This document shows positions 1-10,113 of a stretch of 64,000 bases of DNA, piece after piece (within the stretch, counting starts at the first letter, position 1; each line of letters starts with the position of its first letter). Under the pieces are notes generated by a model. The model made no database searches, was not told the DNA's origin, and worked only from the letters and a program-made list of their open reading frames with translations. The translations under genes were made by a program, and so were the position numbers. The DNA comes from Candidatus Thiodiazotropha sp. CDECU1 (GTDB taxonomy: Bacteria > Pseudomonadota > Gammaproteobacteria > Chromatiales > Chromatiaceae): the NCBI RefSeq assembly GCF_963455295.1, contig NZ_OY734020.1, positions 4,092,001 through 4,156,000 of the forward strand, read 5' to 3'.

Positions 1-868
1 GCCCCAATCCAATCACGATCAGCTGCAAGCTCGATATGGAGTCGGCAAAATAGGCGCGGTCTTTTGCCACCACCAATACCCCGATGGTCTCACCAGAGTA
101 GTTCTCCACCGGTGCCGCATAGTAGGAGACAGGCTTATCGCCCAATTCACCTGTATCGAAGAGATGTTCGCCCTTGCCCAGTCCTTTCATCTGCTCGGCT
201 GAGACAAGATCATTGTTCACCATTGTCGAAGCAAACCGATCCAACTTGCCATTACGGTCGATATGGAGTTCCAGGTCGATCTCATGCTGTTTGGCATACT
301 CGTCGAAAAACGACTGCCCAAAGGACATGCCGAATTCCACGGTACCCACATGAGAACCGCCATTGCTCACAGGCACCAATCCCCTAACGCCAAGTCCGGC
401 CACGCCCACTTCCAGGCCCTGTATCGCACTCTTACTCTGATTGCCTTCCACCACCGTAAAGCGAAAAGAGGAGAGGTCATCACCGAACTTGGCCGGCTTG
501 TGCACCCTCAAAAATGAGGTTGCCGGGGGTTCATGAAATTGAAACTGCCGAACGCCATACTCCTTCTTGAGCACCTGGAATCCCGGCACGAAGAGTGCCT
601 CCAGCGCGTCCCGGTCACGTGCGGCAAAGTGCTCCTGCACAATGGGAATCCCGGCAACCAGGGCACTCATCGCCCGGGCCAGCCTTCCCTCCGACTCGAT
701 CCCCGCTACCACGGTCTCAAAGATCTCTCCCATCTCATTCTCTTCCGCCGCATGCAGGACCCCCCCCATGTAGTTGAAGGTGATCGAGAGGGTAATGGCG
801 AGAACAATAGTAACAGCCAAGACTGTTGCGACGACAAATCGCAGCGAGATACCGATATTCCGAAACAT
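1..868 (-). CDS. Methyl-accepting chemotaxis-type sensor protein, N-terminal part (runs off window)
   Basis: Reading the minus strand from an ATG at 868 gives 289 open codons with no stop before the window edge, so only the N-terminal sensor half is visible. It opens with a short positively charged tail and a membrane segment (about residues 10-33, FVVATVLAVTIVLAITLS), followed by a large periplasmic domain. Motifs FLRVHKP..FGDDLSSFR and GLEVG.AGLGVRGLVPV match the double-Cache sensor class (dCache_3 type) found in chemoreceptors and histidine kinases. A GGGGA ribosome-binding site precedes the ATG. The output domain (MCP signalling, kinase or GGDEF) lies outside the window, so chemoreceptor is the likeliest but unproven reading. 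A terminator at 969-1006 separates it from groEL. Confidence 0.7.
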   Translation of the reverse strand, partial: MFRNIGISLRFVVATVLAVTIVLAITLSITFNYMGGVLHAAEENEMGEIFETVVAGIESEGRLARAMSALVAGIPIVQEHFAARDRDALEALFVPGFQVLKKEYGVRQFQFHEPPATSFLRVHKPAKFGDDLSSFRFTVVEGNQSKSAIQGLEVGVAGLGVRGLVPVSNGGSHVGTVEFGMSFGQSFFDEYAKQHEIDLELHIDRNGKLDRFASTMVNNDLVSAEQMKGLGKGEHLFDTGELGDKPVSYYAAPVENYSGETIGVLVVAKDRAYFADSISSLQLIVIGLG

Positions 869-968
869 GAGTTTTCCCCGATAGAGTGATGATGATTTCC
901 GTGAATAAATATGGTTCCAAATCGTAGTCAGTAGCGGCATTCACAAAAAAATATTTACCTCACAGAAT

Positions 969-1006
969 GAAAAAAGCCCCGTGCCTTTGAGGCACGGGGC
1001 TTTTTG
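969..1006 (-). terminator. Rho-independent terminator of groESL (bidirectional)
   Basis: A perfect GC-rich stem (AAGCCCCGTGCC / GGCACGGGGCTT) with a 4-nt loop, flanked by A-tract and T-tract, sits about 25 bp past the groEL stop. It ends groESL transcription and separates it from the chemoreceptor gene. Confidence 0.9.
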
Positions 1007-1031
1007 TGGGTCTAAAACCTGGGAGCGTGAA

Positions 1032-2678
<1,647 letters not shown>

Positions 2679-2752
2679 TTAATTCCTTGGGTAAATGTTG
2701 AGAATCTTCACCAGGTTTAACCTGTATGGTTCTGTGATCTAAAGGCCAGGAT

Positions 2753-3043
2753 TTAGTCTTCGATCACACCCATGATGTCTTCTTCACGCATGACGAGGAC
2801 TTCCTCACCACCCAACTTCACTTCAGTGCCGGAGTATTTGCCAAACAGCACACTATCTCCGACCTTGACATCCAACGGCCGAGCCTCACCTTTATCGGTG
2901 ACCTTTCCGTTGCCGACAGCGAGCACCTCACCGAGGACGGGTTTCTCGGTGGCTGCATCTGGGAGCACAATGCCGCCCGGGCTGGTGCGCTCCTCTTCCT
3001 TACGACGAACGATCACGCGATCGTGCAGCGGACGAATATTCAT
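2753..3043 (-). CDS. groS: Co-chaperonin GroES (Hsp10)
   Basis: 96 residues beginning [14 protein letters not shown], the family N-terminus; caps the GroEL ring. Includes the mobile-loop region ([16 protein letters not shown]) and the ending [14 protein letters not shown]. The start at 3043 is chosen over an upstream in-frame GTG at 3121 because it matches the family start and has a GAGGAG site; the GTG lies inside the CIRCE operator. First gene of the groESL operon. Confidence 0.97.
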   Translation of the reverse strand: MNIRPLHDRVIVRRKEEERTSPGGIVLPDAATEKPVLGEVLAVGNGKVTDKGEARPLDVKVGDSVLFGKYSGTEVKLGGEEVLVMREEDIMGVIED

Positions 3044-3114
3044 CGACTGATTCTCCTCAATAAATGGTTTTTTCTGAAAATCGATATTGGGTTCTTCATT
3101 CCCAGGCAAGGCTG

Positions 3115-3141
3115 TTAGCACTCGCCAGAACTGAGTGCTAA
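3115..3141. promoter_or_regulatory. CIRCE operator (HrcA binding site)
   Basis: TTAGCACTC at 3115-3123, a 9-bp spacer, and GAGTGCTAA at 3133-3141 form the exact CIRCE inverted repeat. It lies in the 5' leader of groES and abuts the -10 box, so heat control by the HrcA repressor is expected. hrcA itself is not in the window. Confidence 0.95.
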
Positions 3142-3168
3142 TAATAGAGGGAAAAAGCCGTTAGTCAA
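3141..3168 (-). promoter_or_regulatory. Sigma-70-type promoter of groESL
   Basis: Reading the minus strand: -35 TTGACT (3168-3163), 16-bp spacer, -10 TATTAT (3146-3141). The -10 touches CIRCE, the usual arrangement for HrcA-repressed promoters. No clear sigma-32 signature was seen. Confidence 0.7.
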
Positions 3169-3278
3169 GACTGCCCAATAAGATTTTTTCAATATAAATG
3201 GAAACCACCCATCACGACGCACTGAATCTATGTGATAATTACCCATTTACACTACATCTGAACAATAAGAGGCCAATC

Positions 3279-3707
3279 ATGAGTCAAGCCAAACAGGGGG
3301 ATACTGTGCGTATTCACTACACCGGCACACTGGATGACGGAACCCAATTCGATTCATCGGTAGATCGAGAACCCTTCGAATTCACCCTTGGCGAAAAAGC
3401 GGTTATCCCCGGATTCGAGTCCGGCGTGGAGGGTATGCAAGTCGGCGATCAGAAGAAGATTCACATCCCCGCTGACGAGGCCTATGGGCAACGTAACGAC
3501 GCCCTGATTGAAAAGGTTCCCCGGGAACACTTTCCCGATGACCTGAATCTCGAGGTAGGCATGCATCTTCAGGCGCAGAGCCCGAACGGCGAACATTTCA
3601 ACGTGGTTGTTACCGACCTGTCAGACAAGGAAGCGACCATAGACGGTAACCACCCATTGGCAGGCGAGGCATTGAATTTCGACCTGGAGTTGCTAGAAAT
3701 CGTATAA
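3279..3707 (+). CDS. FKBP-type peptidyl-prolyl cis-trans isomerase, SlyD-like
   Basis: 142 residues. Catalyses proline isomerisation; SlyD-like members also act as chaperones. VRIHYTGTLDDGTQFDSS at the N-terminus and VIPGFESGVEGMQVGDQKK are the FKBP signature, and the central insert (YGQRNDALIEKVPREHFP...) followed by NHPLAG is the SlyD-class insert-in-flap domain. It lacks the Cys/His-rich metal-binding tail of E. coli SlyD. The start at 3279 is preceded by AAGAGG; the longer upstream reading from 3198 lacks conserved sequence. It is divergent from groES, so two folding factors share one intergenic region. Confidence 0.93.
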   Translation: MSQAKQGDTVRIHYTGTLDDGTQFDSSVDREPFEFTLGEKAVIPGFESGVEGMQVGDQKKIHIPADEAYGQRNDALIEKVPREHFPDDLNLEVGMHLQAQSPNGEHFNVVVTDLSDKEATIDGNHPLAGEALNFDLELLEIV

Positions 3708-3779
3708 TCATACAGGCTTGACACGCGAGACCAACGCGATTCACTGACTAAAAAATGAGCGTGAGACCGGGAGGCTGCA

Positions 3780-4598
3780 ATGGCTGAAGTAAAAAAAGAA
3801 GCAAGCAAAAAAAAGCCGAAAAAAATCAATAGCAAAGTCTATGAAGAGGAGTTGTTCAAGCTGCAGCTTGAGCTTGTCAAACTACAGGAATGGATCAAAT
3901 ACAAGGGTTTGAAGGTGGTTGTCATCTTCGAGGGGCGGGATGCCGCCGGTAAAGGGGGGGTGATAAAGCGTATCAACCAACACCTGAACCCACGCATCTG
4001 CCGTGTTGTAGCCCTCCCAGCCCCCACGGAAAGGGAACAGACCCAATGGTACTTTCAACGCTATGTACCCCATCTACCCGCTGCCGGCGAGATGCTCCTG
4101 TTCGACCGCAGCTGGTATAACCGGGCCGGTGTCGAGAAGGTGATGGGATTCTGCACCCAGGAGGAGTACCAGGAGTTCTTACGCTCATGCCCAGAGTTCG
4201 AGCGTATGCTGGTGCGCTCCGGCATCATCCTGATCAAATACTGGTTCTCCGTCTCAGATGAGGAGCAGGAGCGAAGGTTTCAGAGCAGGCTGGAAGAGCC
4301 GCACAAGCGCTGGAAACTAAGCCCCATGGATCTGGAATCCCGCTCCCGCTGGCTGGAGTATTCAAAGGCGAAGGATGAGATGTTTGCCCACACCGACATC
4401 AAGCAGGCACCCTGGTATGTGGTCAACTCAGATATCAAGAAACATGCCCGACTCAACTGTATCGCCCATCTATTAAGCTTGATCCCCTATGAGGATCTGA
4501 CCCCTGAACCCATCGAGCTGCCTCACCGCGCCCCCGATACCGGTTACATAAGGCCGCCGATCACCGACCAGACATTCGTACCGGAAATCTATCCTTAA
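3780..4598 (+). CDS. ppk2: Polyphosphate kinase 2 (PPK2 family)
   Basis: 272 residues. Transfers phosphate between polyphosphate and nucleoside (di)phosphates in the cytoplasm, typically favouring NTP formation from poly-P. Walker A GRDAAGKGG (about residues 52-60), the lid region around YFQRYVPHLPAAGE and Walker B FDRSWYNRAG (about 108-117) are intact, as is the SPMDLESRSRW segment typical of class I PPK2. A lysine-rich N-terminus (KKEASKKKPKK) precedes the domain. The ATG has a GGGAGG site. It stands alone between the FKBP gene and convergent fxsA. Poly-P use fits an organism that stores reserves, but storage is inference. Confidence 0.95.
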   Translation: MAEVKKEASKKKPKKINSKVYEEELFKLQLELVKLQEWIKYKGLKVVVIFEGRDAAGKGGVIKRINQHLNPRICRVVALPAPTEREQTQWYFQRYVPHLPAAGEMLLFDRSWYNRAGVEKVMGFCTQEEYQEFLRSCPEFERMLVRSGIILIKYWFSVSDEEQERRFQSRLEEPHKRWKLSPMDLESRSRWLEYSKAKDEMFAHTDIKQAPWYVVNSDIKKHARLNCIAHLLSLIPYEDLTPEPIELPHRAPDTGYIRPPITDQTFVPEIYP

Positions 4599-4616
4599 AC
4601 CTTGCATCAAAATGAG

Positions 4617-4634
4617 TCCCGGCTTACGCCGGGA
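4617..4634. repeat. Short REP-like palindrome
   Basis: TCCCGGC-TTAC-GCCGGGA is a perfect 7-bp-stem palindrome in the convergent gap between ppk2 and fxsA. It may act as a weak terminator for either gene or be a REP-type dispersed element; there is no T-tract. Confidence 0.5.
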
Positions 4635-4705
4635 TGACGTGCCCAGTCGGCACTTAAGCCAAATAGCGGGAGTTTGCAGGGGACCGGTTCAGTGCCATTC
4701 GCTGG

Positions 4706-5161
4706 TTATTTTTTATCCTCCTCGCGTTCAAATTCCCCCTCGATGACCCGCCTCTCCTGACTTCTGTTCGATTCATCCCGGGATGATGCCACCGGCCCCA
4801 TAACACCCCCTTGCTGCAACCCAAGGGCAAGCAACCATCGCCGGAGGGGGGGAACCAGAAACACGAAACCCACCACATCCGTTATAAATCCCGGGAGCAG
4901 CAGGAGAAAACCACACACAAGCAATACCGCCCCCTCCATCATCTCAAAGGCCGGCACCTCTCCGCGATCCATCGATCCACGCACTCTGGAGAAGGTGGAA
5001 AATCCCTGGGCGCGCACCATCCACCCCCCCAGCAGTGCAGTGAAGATGGTGAGGAAAATTGTCGGAAAAGCGCCGATCTGGGAACCGACCTTTATAAGAA
5101 AGTAGAGCTCCACCAGGGGGACACCGACAAATAACAGCAAAAACAACAGCAGAGGATTCAT
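4706..5161 (-). CDS. fxsA: FxsA family membrane protein
   Basis: 151 residues with about three hydrophobic segments (residues 1-22, 28-50 and 75-100) and a charged tail ending EREEDKK. The motif FLLLFVGVPLVELYFLIKVGSQIGAFPTI is split over the first two helices and is characteristic of FxsA, an inner-membrane protein that in E. coli lies beside groES and relieves phage T7 exclusion when overproduced. Here too it sits close to groESL. The start at 5161 (MNPLLLFLLL) fits the family; a longer reading from 5251 adds 30 residues without conservation. Cellular role is unknown. Confidence 0.9.
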   Translation of the reverse strand: MNPLLLFLLLFVGVPLVELYFLIKVGSQIGAFPTIFLTIFTALLGGWMVRAQGFSTFSRVRGSMDRGEVPAFEMMEGAVLLVCGFLLLLPGFITDVVGFVFLVPPLRRWLLALGLQQGGVMGPVASSRDESNRSQERRVIEGEFEREEDKK

Positions 5162-5406
5162 AGCGGAGAGCTTACGCCGGGCTCCCGGCCCATACAAGGC
5201 TCTCAAACCATGCTTGGATCGCCCCTGCCCCCAGCCATTGCTGCTACGCACAAGGATTTAATCGATATGGAGCCCGCAGCATGGCGGTAATTGATTTCAA
5301 AAATAATTCATGTTCTTATCAAACTTGACGAAATAATAAAACCAGAGTGCAATTACGCAACTCTCATCTATATTTATTGTTTGTTCATTTAAGGGAAAGT
5401 GAAAAA

Positions 5407-6249
5407 ATGAAACCATCAACCAATCTACGAAGAACACCTGGCTTTACCGCCCTGGCAGCGGTGATTGCAGCCGCCTTCATCGGCCTGAGTGGCTGTGAGG
5501 CCACCATGCCAAAGATGGGGGGGTCATCCGGGAACACGGTCACTGGCGCTGCCAGCGGTGAAACTTCGGAAGGCGCCAACAGCGCCCTGGAGAGCTGCGA
5601 TGAGACACTCGGCACACTGGCCGTGGTTGAAGACCAATCCGCGCCTTGGTGGGCCACCTACAGGCACCGCTACCCTTCACTGGGCACCACTGTCCCGGTG
5701 CTGCGCACCATGATCCAGCAGTCCAACTGCTTCGTCGTCGTTGAACGCGGCAGGGCGATGAATAATATGATGCAGGAGCGGGCCCTGATGCAGTCTGGCG
5801 AGATGCGTCAAGGCAGCAATTTCGGCAAGGGCCAGATGGTTGCTGCCGACTACACCATGAATCCAAGCATTCAGTTCTCTGAAAAGGGTACCGGCGGAGT
5901 GAAGGGCATTGTCGGCGGTCTATTCGGATCTGTTGCCGGTGCGCTGGCAGGTGGAATGAAGTCCAACGAGGCCGCTACCACCCTGTTGCTGATAGACAAC
6001 CGCTCTGGCGTCCAGATCTCTTCCTCGGTGGGTAACGCGAAGAATTTTGACTACAACCTGTTTGGCGGCCTCTTCGGCGGCGGCGCCTTTGGCGGTGCTG
6101 GTGGTTTCACCAAAACACCGGAAGGCAAGGTGATCACTGCTGCCTTCGCCGATTCATTCAATCACATGGTAAAGGCCCTGAGAAACTACAAGGCACAGAC
6201 GGTCAAGGGCGGTCTGGGCAAGGGCGGACGCCTGAAAGTCGGCGAATAA
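5407..6249 (+). CDS. CsgG/LpoB-like outer-membrane lipoprotein
   Basis: 280 residues. The signal peptide ends in lipobox LSGC (residues 27-30), so the mature protein is a lipid-anchored envelope protein. The body shows features of the CsgG/HfaB/LpoB fold: LGTLAVVED, LRTMIQQSNCFVVVERGRAMNNMMQER, and a mid-domain strand pattern AADYTMNPSIQFSEKG. A glycine-rich stretch (GLFGGGAFGGAGGF) is inserted near the C-terminus. A strong terminator follows. The fold assignment is by motif, and the substrate or partner (peptidoglycan synthase activation versus a secretion pore) is not determined. The ATG at 5407 has AAGGGA upstream; an upstream in-frame start at 5347 would spoil the signal peptide. Confidence 0.7.
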   Translation: MKPSTNLRRTPGFTALAAVIAAAFIGLSGCEATMPKMGGSSGNTVTGAASGETSEGANSALESCDETLGTLAVVEDQSAPWWATYRHRYPSLGTTVPVLRTMIQQSNCFVVVERGRAMNNMMQERALMQSGEMRQGSNFGKGQMVAADYTMNPSIQFSEKGTGGVKGIVGGLFGSVAGALAGGMKSNEAATTLLLIDNRSGVQISSSVGNAKNFDYNLFGGLFGGGAFGGAGGFTKTPEGKVITAAFADSFNHMVKALRNYKAQTVKGGLGKGGRLKVGE

Positions 6250-6287
6250 GCCAGGCCTGCCTCTGACTGACACAGAGGCTTGATCCT

Positions 6288-6313
6288 AAAAGGCGGCCCC
6301 AGGCCGCCTTTTT
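6288..6313 (+). terminator. Rho-independent terminator after the CsgG-like lipoprotein gene
   Basis: AAAAGGCGGCC / GGCCGCCTTTT stem with a 3-nt loop and trailing T-tract, 38 bp beyond the stop codon. Confidence 0.92.
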
Positions 6314-6385
6314 CATTGCCGAGTCAGAACCACACCAGGCCATTCCCATTTTGCCAGTTGCATGTGGATAGTGTATTTTCCGCCA

Positions 6386-6709
6386 ATGCCAACACCACTC
6401 CTCTTGATTCTCTGTACCGTACCCGATAGGGAGACAGGGCTTAAGCTCGCCAAAGCTTTGCTGGATCAGGGACTGGCCGCATGCGTCAATCTCACTTCGC
6501 CGGTCACATCTGTCTACCGCTGGCAAGGACAGTTGGAACAGTCCGATGAGATTCTGCTGCTGATCAAGAGTGTAGAAAAACAATATCAACGTGTGGAAGC
6601 CTTGCTCCGGGCACAACATCCCTATGAACTTCCGGAAATCATCGCAGTCCCTGTAGAACAGGGGCTGGATGATTACCTCGACTGGGTGGAGAGATGCACA
6701 AAAGAATAG
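6386..6709 (+). CDS. cutA: Divalent cation tolerance protein CutA
   Basis: 107 residues, the normal CutA1 length; a small trimeric protein linked to copper tolerance and proposed to bind divalent cations or to signal. Motifs LILCTVPDRETGLKLAKALLDQGLAACVNL, in two pieces, and the C-terminal HPYELPEIIAVPVEQG..DYLDWV are diagnostic. The ATG at 6386 was preferred over 6362, which adds eight non-conserved residues; neither has a good ribosome site. It overlaps dsbD by 16 bp, so the two are translationally coupled, as in many gammaproteobacteria. Confidence 0.93.
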   Translation: MPTPLLLILCTVPDRETGLKLAKALLDQGLAACVNLTSPVTSVYRWQGQLEQSDEILLLIKSVEKQYQRVEALLRAQHPYELPEIIAVPVEQGLDDYLDWVERCTKE

Positions 6710-9003
6710 ATTTGATGATGATGTTCCTGGCACTGCTGGCTGTCTCCAGCCTGAGCCCAGCGGTCTGGGACGAAGAAGAGCTGTTGATGCCCGACCAGGC
6801 CTTCCAGATCTCCGGCCGCACGGACGGTACGGAAAAACTGGTCGTTGAATGGCGCATCGCGGATGGCTACTACATGTATCGCGATAAGATCCATTTCGAC
6901 AGCGACACCATCGGTATCGAAATCGGCGAACCGAAACTATCGAAAGCCAAGATAAAAAACGACGAATTCTTCGGCGAGGTAGCCGTCTACCGGAATAAAG
7001 CCATTGCGGAGATCCCAATACGACGCATGCAGGGGTCCCAGGAGACCCTGCTGGTAAAGGCGCGCTCACAGGGCTGTGCCGATCAGGGCATCTGCTTTCC
7101 ACCCCACCTACAGGAGATACGCCTGGCACTGGAACCGATGGTCGCTGCCAATGGCATCGAGGCGGTTGGAGAACCTCTGCTCAATATCGCGGATTCAACC
7201 CCACCACCCCTGTTTGACAACAGTGTTGAAGATGAGCTGCTGGATCCCGAGGAAGCCTACAAACTCTCGGTCACAGTGGAGGACGGGACCCACCTCCGTC
7301 TCTACTGGAGTATCGCCGATGGGACCTATCTCTATCACGACAAGATTGTTCTTTCCGCAGCTGAGGATCAGGCCATCGCTCTGGGCCAGATCACCCTGCC
7401 TGAACCGGAAATCAAGCAGGACACGGTAAGACCCGATGGAAGCATCGGCGATGTTGCCGTATACCACAATGAGATCGACCTTCTGGTCCCCCTGCTCAGA
7501 AGCACTACCGATGCGCAAGATTTCACGCTGAAAGCCGGCTATCAAGGGTGTGCTGAGATTAGCGTATGCTATCCGCCGATAAACAAGCAGTTCACCCTGG
7601 CACTGCCAGCCATCTCAGCGGCCCAGGCAAGCGATACCACGCAAGCCGCGGTTACTGTGCTACCGGCCGAATCTTCCGATGAGCCGATATCCGAACTGGA
7701 CGAGATTACAGAAACCCTAAAAGGCGGTTCAACCCTACTCATCATCAGTCTCTTTTTTCTCCTCGGTCTGGGCCTGGCATTCACCCCCTGTATCTTTCCG
7801 ATGATCCCCATCCTCTCCGGCATCATCGCCGGCCATGGGGATAAGATCACCACCCGAAAGGCCTTCACGCTATCCTTGGTCTATGTGTTGGCGATGGCGG
7901 TCACCTACACCGTCGCCGGGGTCCTGGCCGGACTGTTCGGCGAAAATCTGCAAGCCTATTTTCAGAACCCATGGATCCTCAGCAGCTTTGCCCTGGTTTT
8001 CGTCTTACTGGCCCTGTCGATGTTTGGCTTCTACGATCTGCAGCTTCCCAGCAGCCTGCAGAGTCGTCTGTCTGATATCAGTAACAAACAACAGGGCGGC
8101 TCCCTCACCGGCGTCGCCATCATGGGCTTTCTCTCCGCCCTGATAGTCGGCCCCTGTGTCGCACCGCCGTTGGCAGGGGCACTCATCTATATCGGCCAGA
8201 CCGGCGACGCCATGCTGGGAGGCCTGGCCCTGTTTGCCCTCAGCATGGGTATGGGGGCACCGTTGATCGCAATCGGCACATCCGCCGGTAAGCTGCTGCC
8301 ACGGGCTGGCAGTTGGATGGATGCGGTCAAGGCCGTGTTCGGTGTCGCCCTGCTGGCTGTCGCCATCGTCATGCTTGAACGCATCATCCCCGCCGAGGTC
8401 GCAATGTTGCTGTGGGGCATACTGTTCATTGTCTCGGCAATCTATATGGGGGCCCTGCGTCACTTGGAGATCGAGGCCAGCGGTTGGCAGAAGCTCTGGA
8501 AAGGACTCGGTTTCGTATTTCTGGTCTACGGCACACTGATGCTGGTCGGTGCCGCATCTGGCGGCAAGGATACCCTTCAGCCACTGCGCGGGATTGCCAT
8601 TGCCGGCGGTGCTGGTGGCGCTCAGGGGCATCAGGAACTGCAATTCAAGCGGATCAAAAGCATCGATGATCTGCAGCGTGAGGTCGCTTTTGCCAGCAGT
8701 CAGGGAAGGCCCGTGATGCTCGACTTCTACGCCGACTGGTGCGTCTCCTGCAAAGAGATGGAGAAATATACCTTTTCCGATCCCCAGGTGATCAAGACAC
8801 TCGCCAATACGCATCTGTTACAGGCCGATGTCACCGCCAATGACGACATCGACCAGGCCTTGCTGCAAGGGCATTTCGGACTACCCGGCCCACCAGCCAT
8901 CATTTTTTACGGCAGTGACGGGCAGGAACGCAGGAACTATCGCCTTGTAGGTTTCAAACCCGCCCAGGAATTCACTCAGCACGCGTCCAGGGCCATACAG
9001 TAA
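6694..9003 (+). CDS. dsbD: Thiol:disulfide interchange protein DsbD with duplicated N-terminal alpha domain
   Basis: 769 residues, about 200 longer than E. coli DsbD. It moves electrons from cytoplasmic thioredoxin across the inner membrane to periplasmic acceptors such as DsbC and CcmG. After a signal peptide there are two successive alpha (DsbC-binding) domains, about residues 30-147 and 182-304. Each keeps its redox pair in a C-x5-C-[FY]PP motif (C128/C134 in GCADQGICFPP; C286/C292 in GCAEISVCYPP). The eight-helix beta domain follows with its cysteines in FTPCIFPM (C366) and GPCVAPP (C488). The C-terminal gamma thioredoxin domain carries WCVSC (C683/C686). The extra length is explained wholly by the domain duplication. 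It is co-transcribed with cutA. Confidence 0.96.
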   Translation: MHKRIDLMMMFLALLAVSSLSPAVWDEEELLMPDQAFQISGRTDGTEKLVVEWRIADGYYMYRDKIHFDSDTIGIEIGEPKLSKAKIKNDEFFGEVAVYRNKAIAEIPIRRMQGSQETLLVKARSQGCADQGICFPPHLQEIRLALEPMVAANGIEAVGEPLLNIADSTPPPLFDNSVEDELLDPEEAYKLSVTVEDGTHLRLYWSIADGTYLYHDKIVLSAAEDQAIALGQITLPEPEIKQDTVRPDGSIGDVAVYHNEIDLLVPLLRSTTDAQDFTLKAGYQGCAEISVCYPPINKQFTLALPAISAAQASDTTQAAVTVLPAESSDEPISELDEITETLKGGSTLLIISLFFLLGLGLAFTPCIFPMIPILSGIIAGHGDKITTRKAFTLSLVYVLAMAVTYTVAGVLAGLFGENLQAYFQNPWILSSFALVFVLLALSMFGFYDLQLPSSLQSRLSDISNKQQGGSLTGVAIMGFLSALIVGPCVAPPLAGALIYIGQTGDAMLGGLALFALSMGMGAPLIAIGTSAGKLLPRAGSWMDAVKAVFGVALLAVAIVMLERIIPAEVAMLLWGILFIVSAIYMGALRHLEIEASGWQKLWKGLGFVFLVYGTLMLVGAASGGKDTLQPLRGIAIAGGAGGAQGHQELQFKRIKSIDDLQREVAFASSQGRPVMLDFYADWCVSCKEMEKYTFSDPQVIKTLANTHLLQADVTANDDIDQALLQGHFGLPGPPAIIFYGSDGQERRNYRLVGFKPAQEFTQHASRAIQ

Positions 9004-9171
9004 TATGCGACGATCATGGCATGTACTGCATTGAAACTGGACAAAATCGCGCTGATCTTGCAGAATCTAACGATTCATCAACACCCCCCTGGATCCCTGT
9101 TGTAGGGATCAGCATCAGAAATATAAGCAGCGGGGATATACGCGGATTTCTCTGCTCTGGAATATTGGAAA

Positions 9172-9612
9172 ATGGCAACCATCCTGGTACTCAACGGCCC
9201 AAATCTGAATCTGCTTGGCACCCGGGAACCCGACCACTATGGTCATGAGACGCTTGACGCCATTCGCCAACGCCTGCAAAACAGCGGCAGAGAGTCGGGG
9301 TTCGATATCGACTTCCGTCAAAGCAATGCGGAACACGAACTCCTGACATGGATACATCAGGCAAACCAATCGGATGTCTGTTTCATCATCATCAATCCGG
9401 CAGCATTCACTCACACCAGCCTAGCGCTGAGGGATGCGTTACTGGGAACAGACATACCCTACATAGAGGTTCATCTCTCCAATGTGCACGCCAGGGAGGA
9501 ATTTCGTAAACACTCCTATTTCTCTGACAAGGCCGAAGGTGTCATCACCGGCCTGGGTGCACAGGGTTATGAGCTTGCCTTGCAAGCCGCCATCACGCGG
9601 CTCAACAAATAA
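9172..9612 (+). CDS. aroQ: Type II 3-dehydroquinate dehydratase
   Basis: 146 residues. Third step of the shikimate pathway: trans-dehydration of 3-dehydroquinate to 3-dehydroshikimate. The N-terminal [17 protein letters not shown], the active-site lid with [25 protein letters not shown] and [21 protein letters not shown] (in two pieces) are all type II signatures including the catalytic Tyr (DHYG) and His (EVHLSN). Begins the aroQ-accB-accC-prmA unit; only 19 bp separate it from accB. Confidence 0.97.
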   Translation: MATILVLNGPNLNLLGTREPDHYGHETLDAIRQRLQNSGRESGFDIDFRQSNAEHELLTWIHQANQSDVCFIIINPAAFTHTSLALRDALLGTDIPYIEVHLSNVHAREEFRKHSYFSDKAEGVITGLGAQGYELALQAAITRLNK

Positions 9613-9631
9613 TTCTAAGAGACAGGTCAAC

Positions 9632-10105
9632 ATGGATATTCGCAAAGTAAAAAAACTGATTGAACTACTTGAGGAGTCGGACGTCGCGGAGATCGAAATT
9701 CATGAAGGAGAGGAGTCGGTCAGAATAAGCCGTCAAAGCTCCATACCCACAAGCATAGCCATCCCAAACATGCAGCCTCAGGCAGCTGCGGTCCCGACGC
9801 CTGTAGCACCTGCAGCCACCGCCGCAGGAGCTGTATCACCTGAACCACAGGCAGCCGCTGAGGAGATGCAGGGGCACAGCGTAAACTCACCCATGGTGGG
9901 CACCTTCTACCGATCCCCCTCTCCCGGCAGCAAACCCTTTGTTGAGGAGGGCCAGGCAGTCGCGGTCGGTGACACCCTGTGTATCATCGAAGCGATGAAG
10001 ATTCTCAACCAGATAGAGTCCGACAAGGCAGGTACCGTGAAAAAAATACTGGTTGAAAACGGTCAGCCCGTCGAATACAACGAACCGCTATTCATCATTG
10101 ATTGA
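9632..10105 (+). CDS. accB: Biotin carboxyl carrier protein of acetyl-CoA carboxylase
   Basis: 157 residues. Carries the biotin that shuttles CO2 from AccC to AccA/AccD in the first committed step of fatty-acid synthesis. N-terminal [23 protein letters not shown] is typical. An Ala/Pro-rich linker (about residues 50-80) leads to the biotinyl domain with the biotin-attachment lysine in [11 protein letters not shown]. The start at 9632 follows a GAGACAGG site; the longer reading from 9482 overlaps aroQ and is not conserved. The stop is 8 bp before accC. Confidence 0.97.
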   Translation: MDIRKVKKLIELLEESDVAEIEIHEGEESVRISRQSSIPTSIAIPNMQPQAAAVPTPVAPAATAAGAVSPEPQAAAEEMQGHSVNSPMVGTFYRSPSPGSKPFVEEGQAVAVGDTLCIIEAMKILNQIESDKAGTVKKILVENGQPVEYNEPLFIID

Positions 10106-10113
10106 GTGAAACC

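Noticed and set aside
3044-3121. Extended GroES start at GTG 3121
   Set aside because: Adds 26 non-conserved residues, and the GTG lies within the CIRCE operator.
6203-7129. 308-codon minus-strand frame over cutA/dsbD
   Set aside because: Arg/Pro-rich shadow of two well-supported plus-strand genes.
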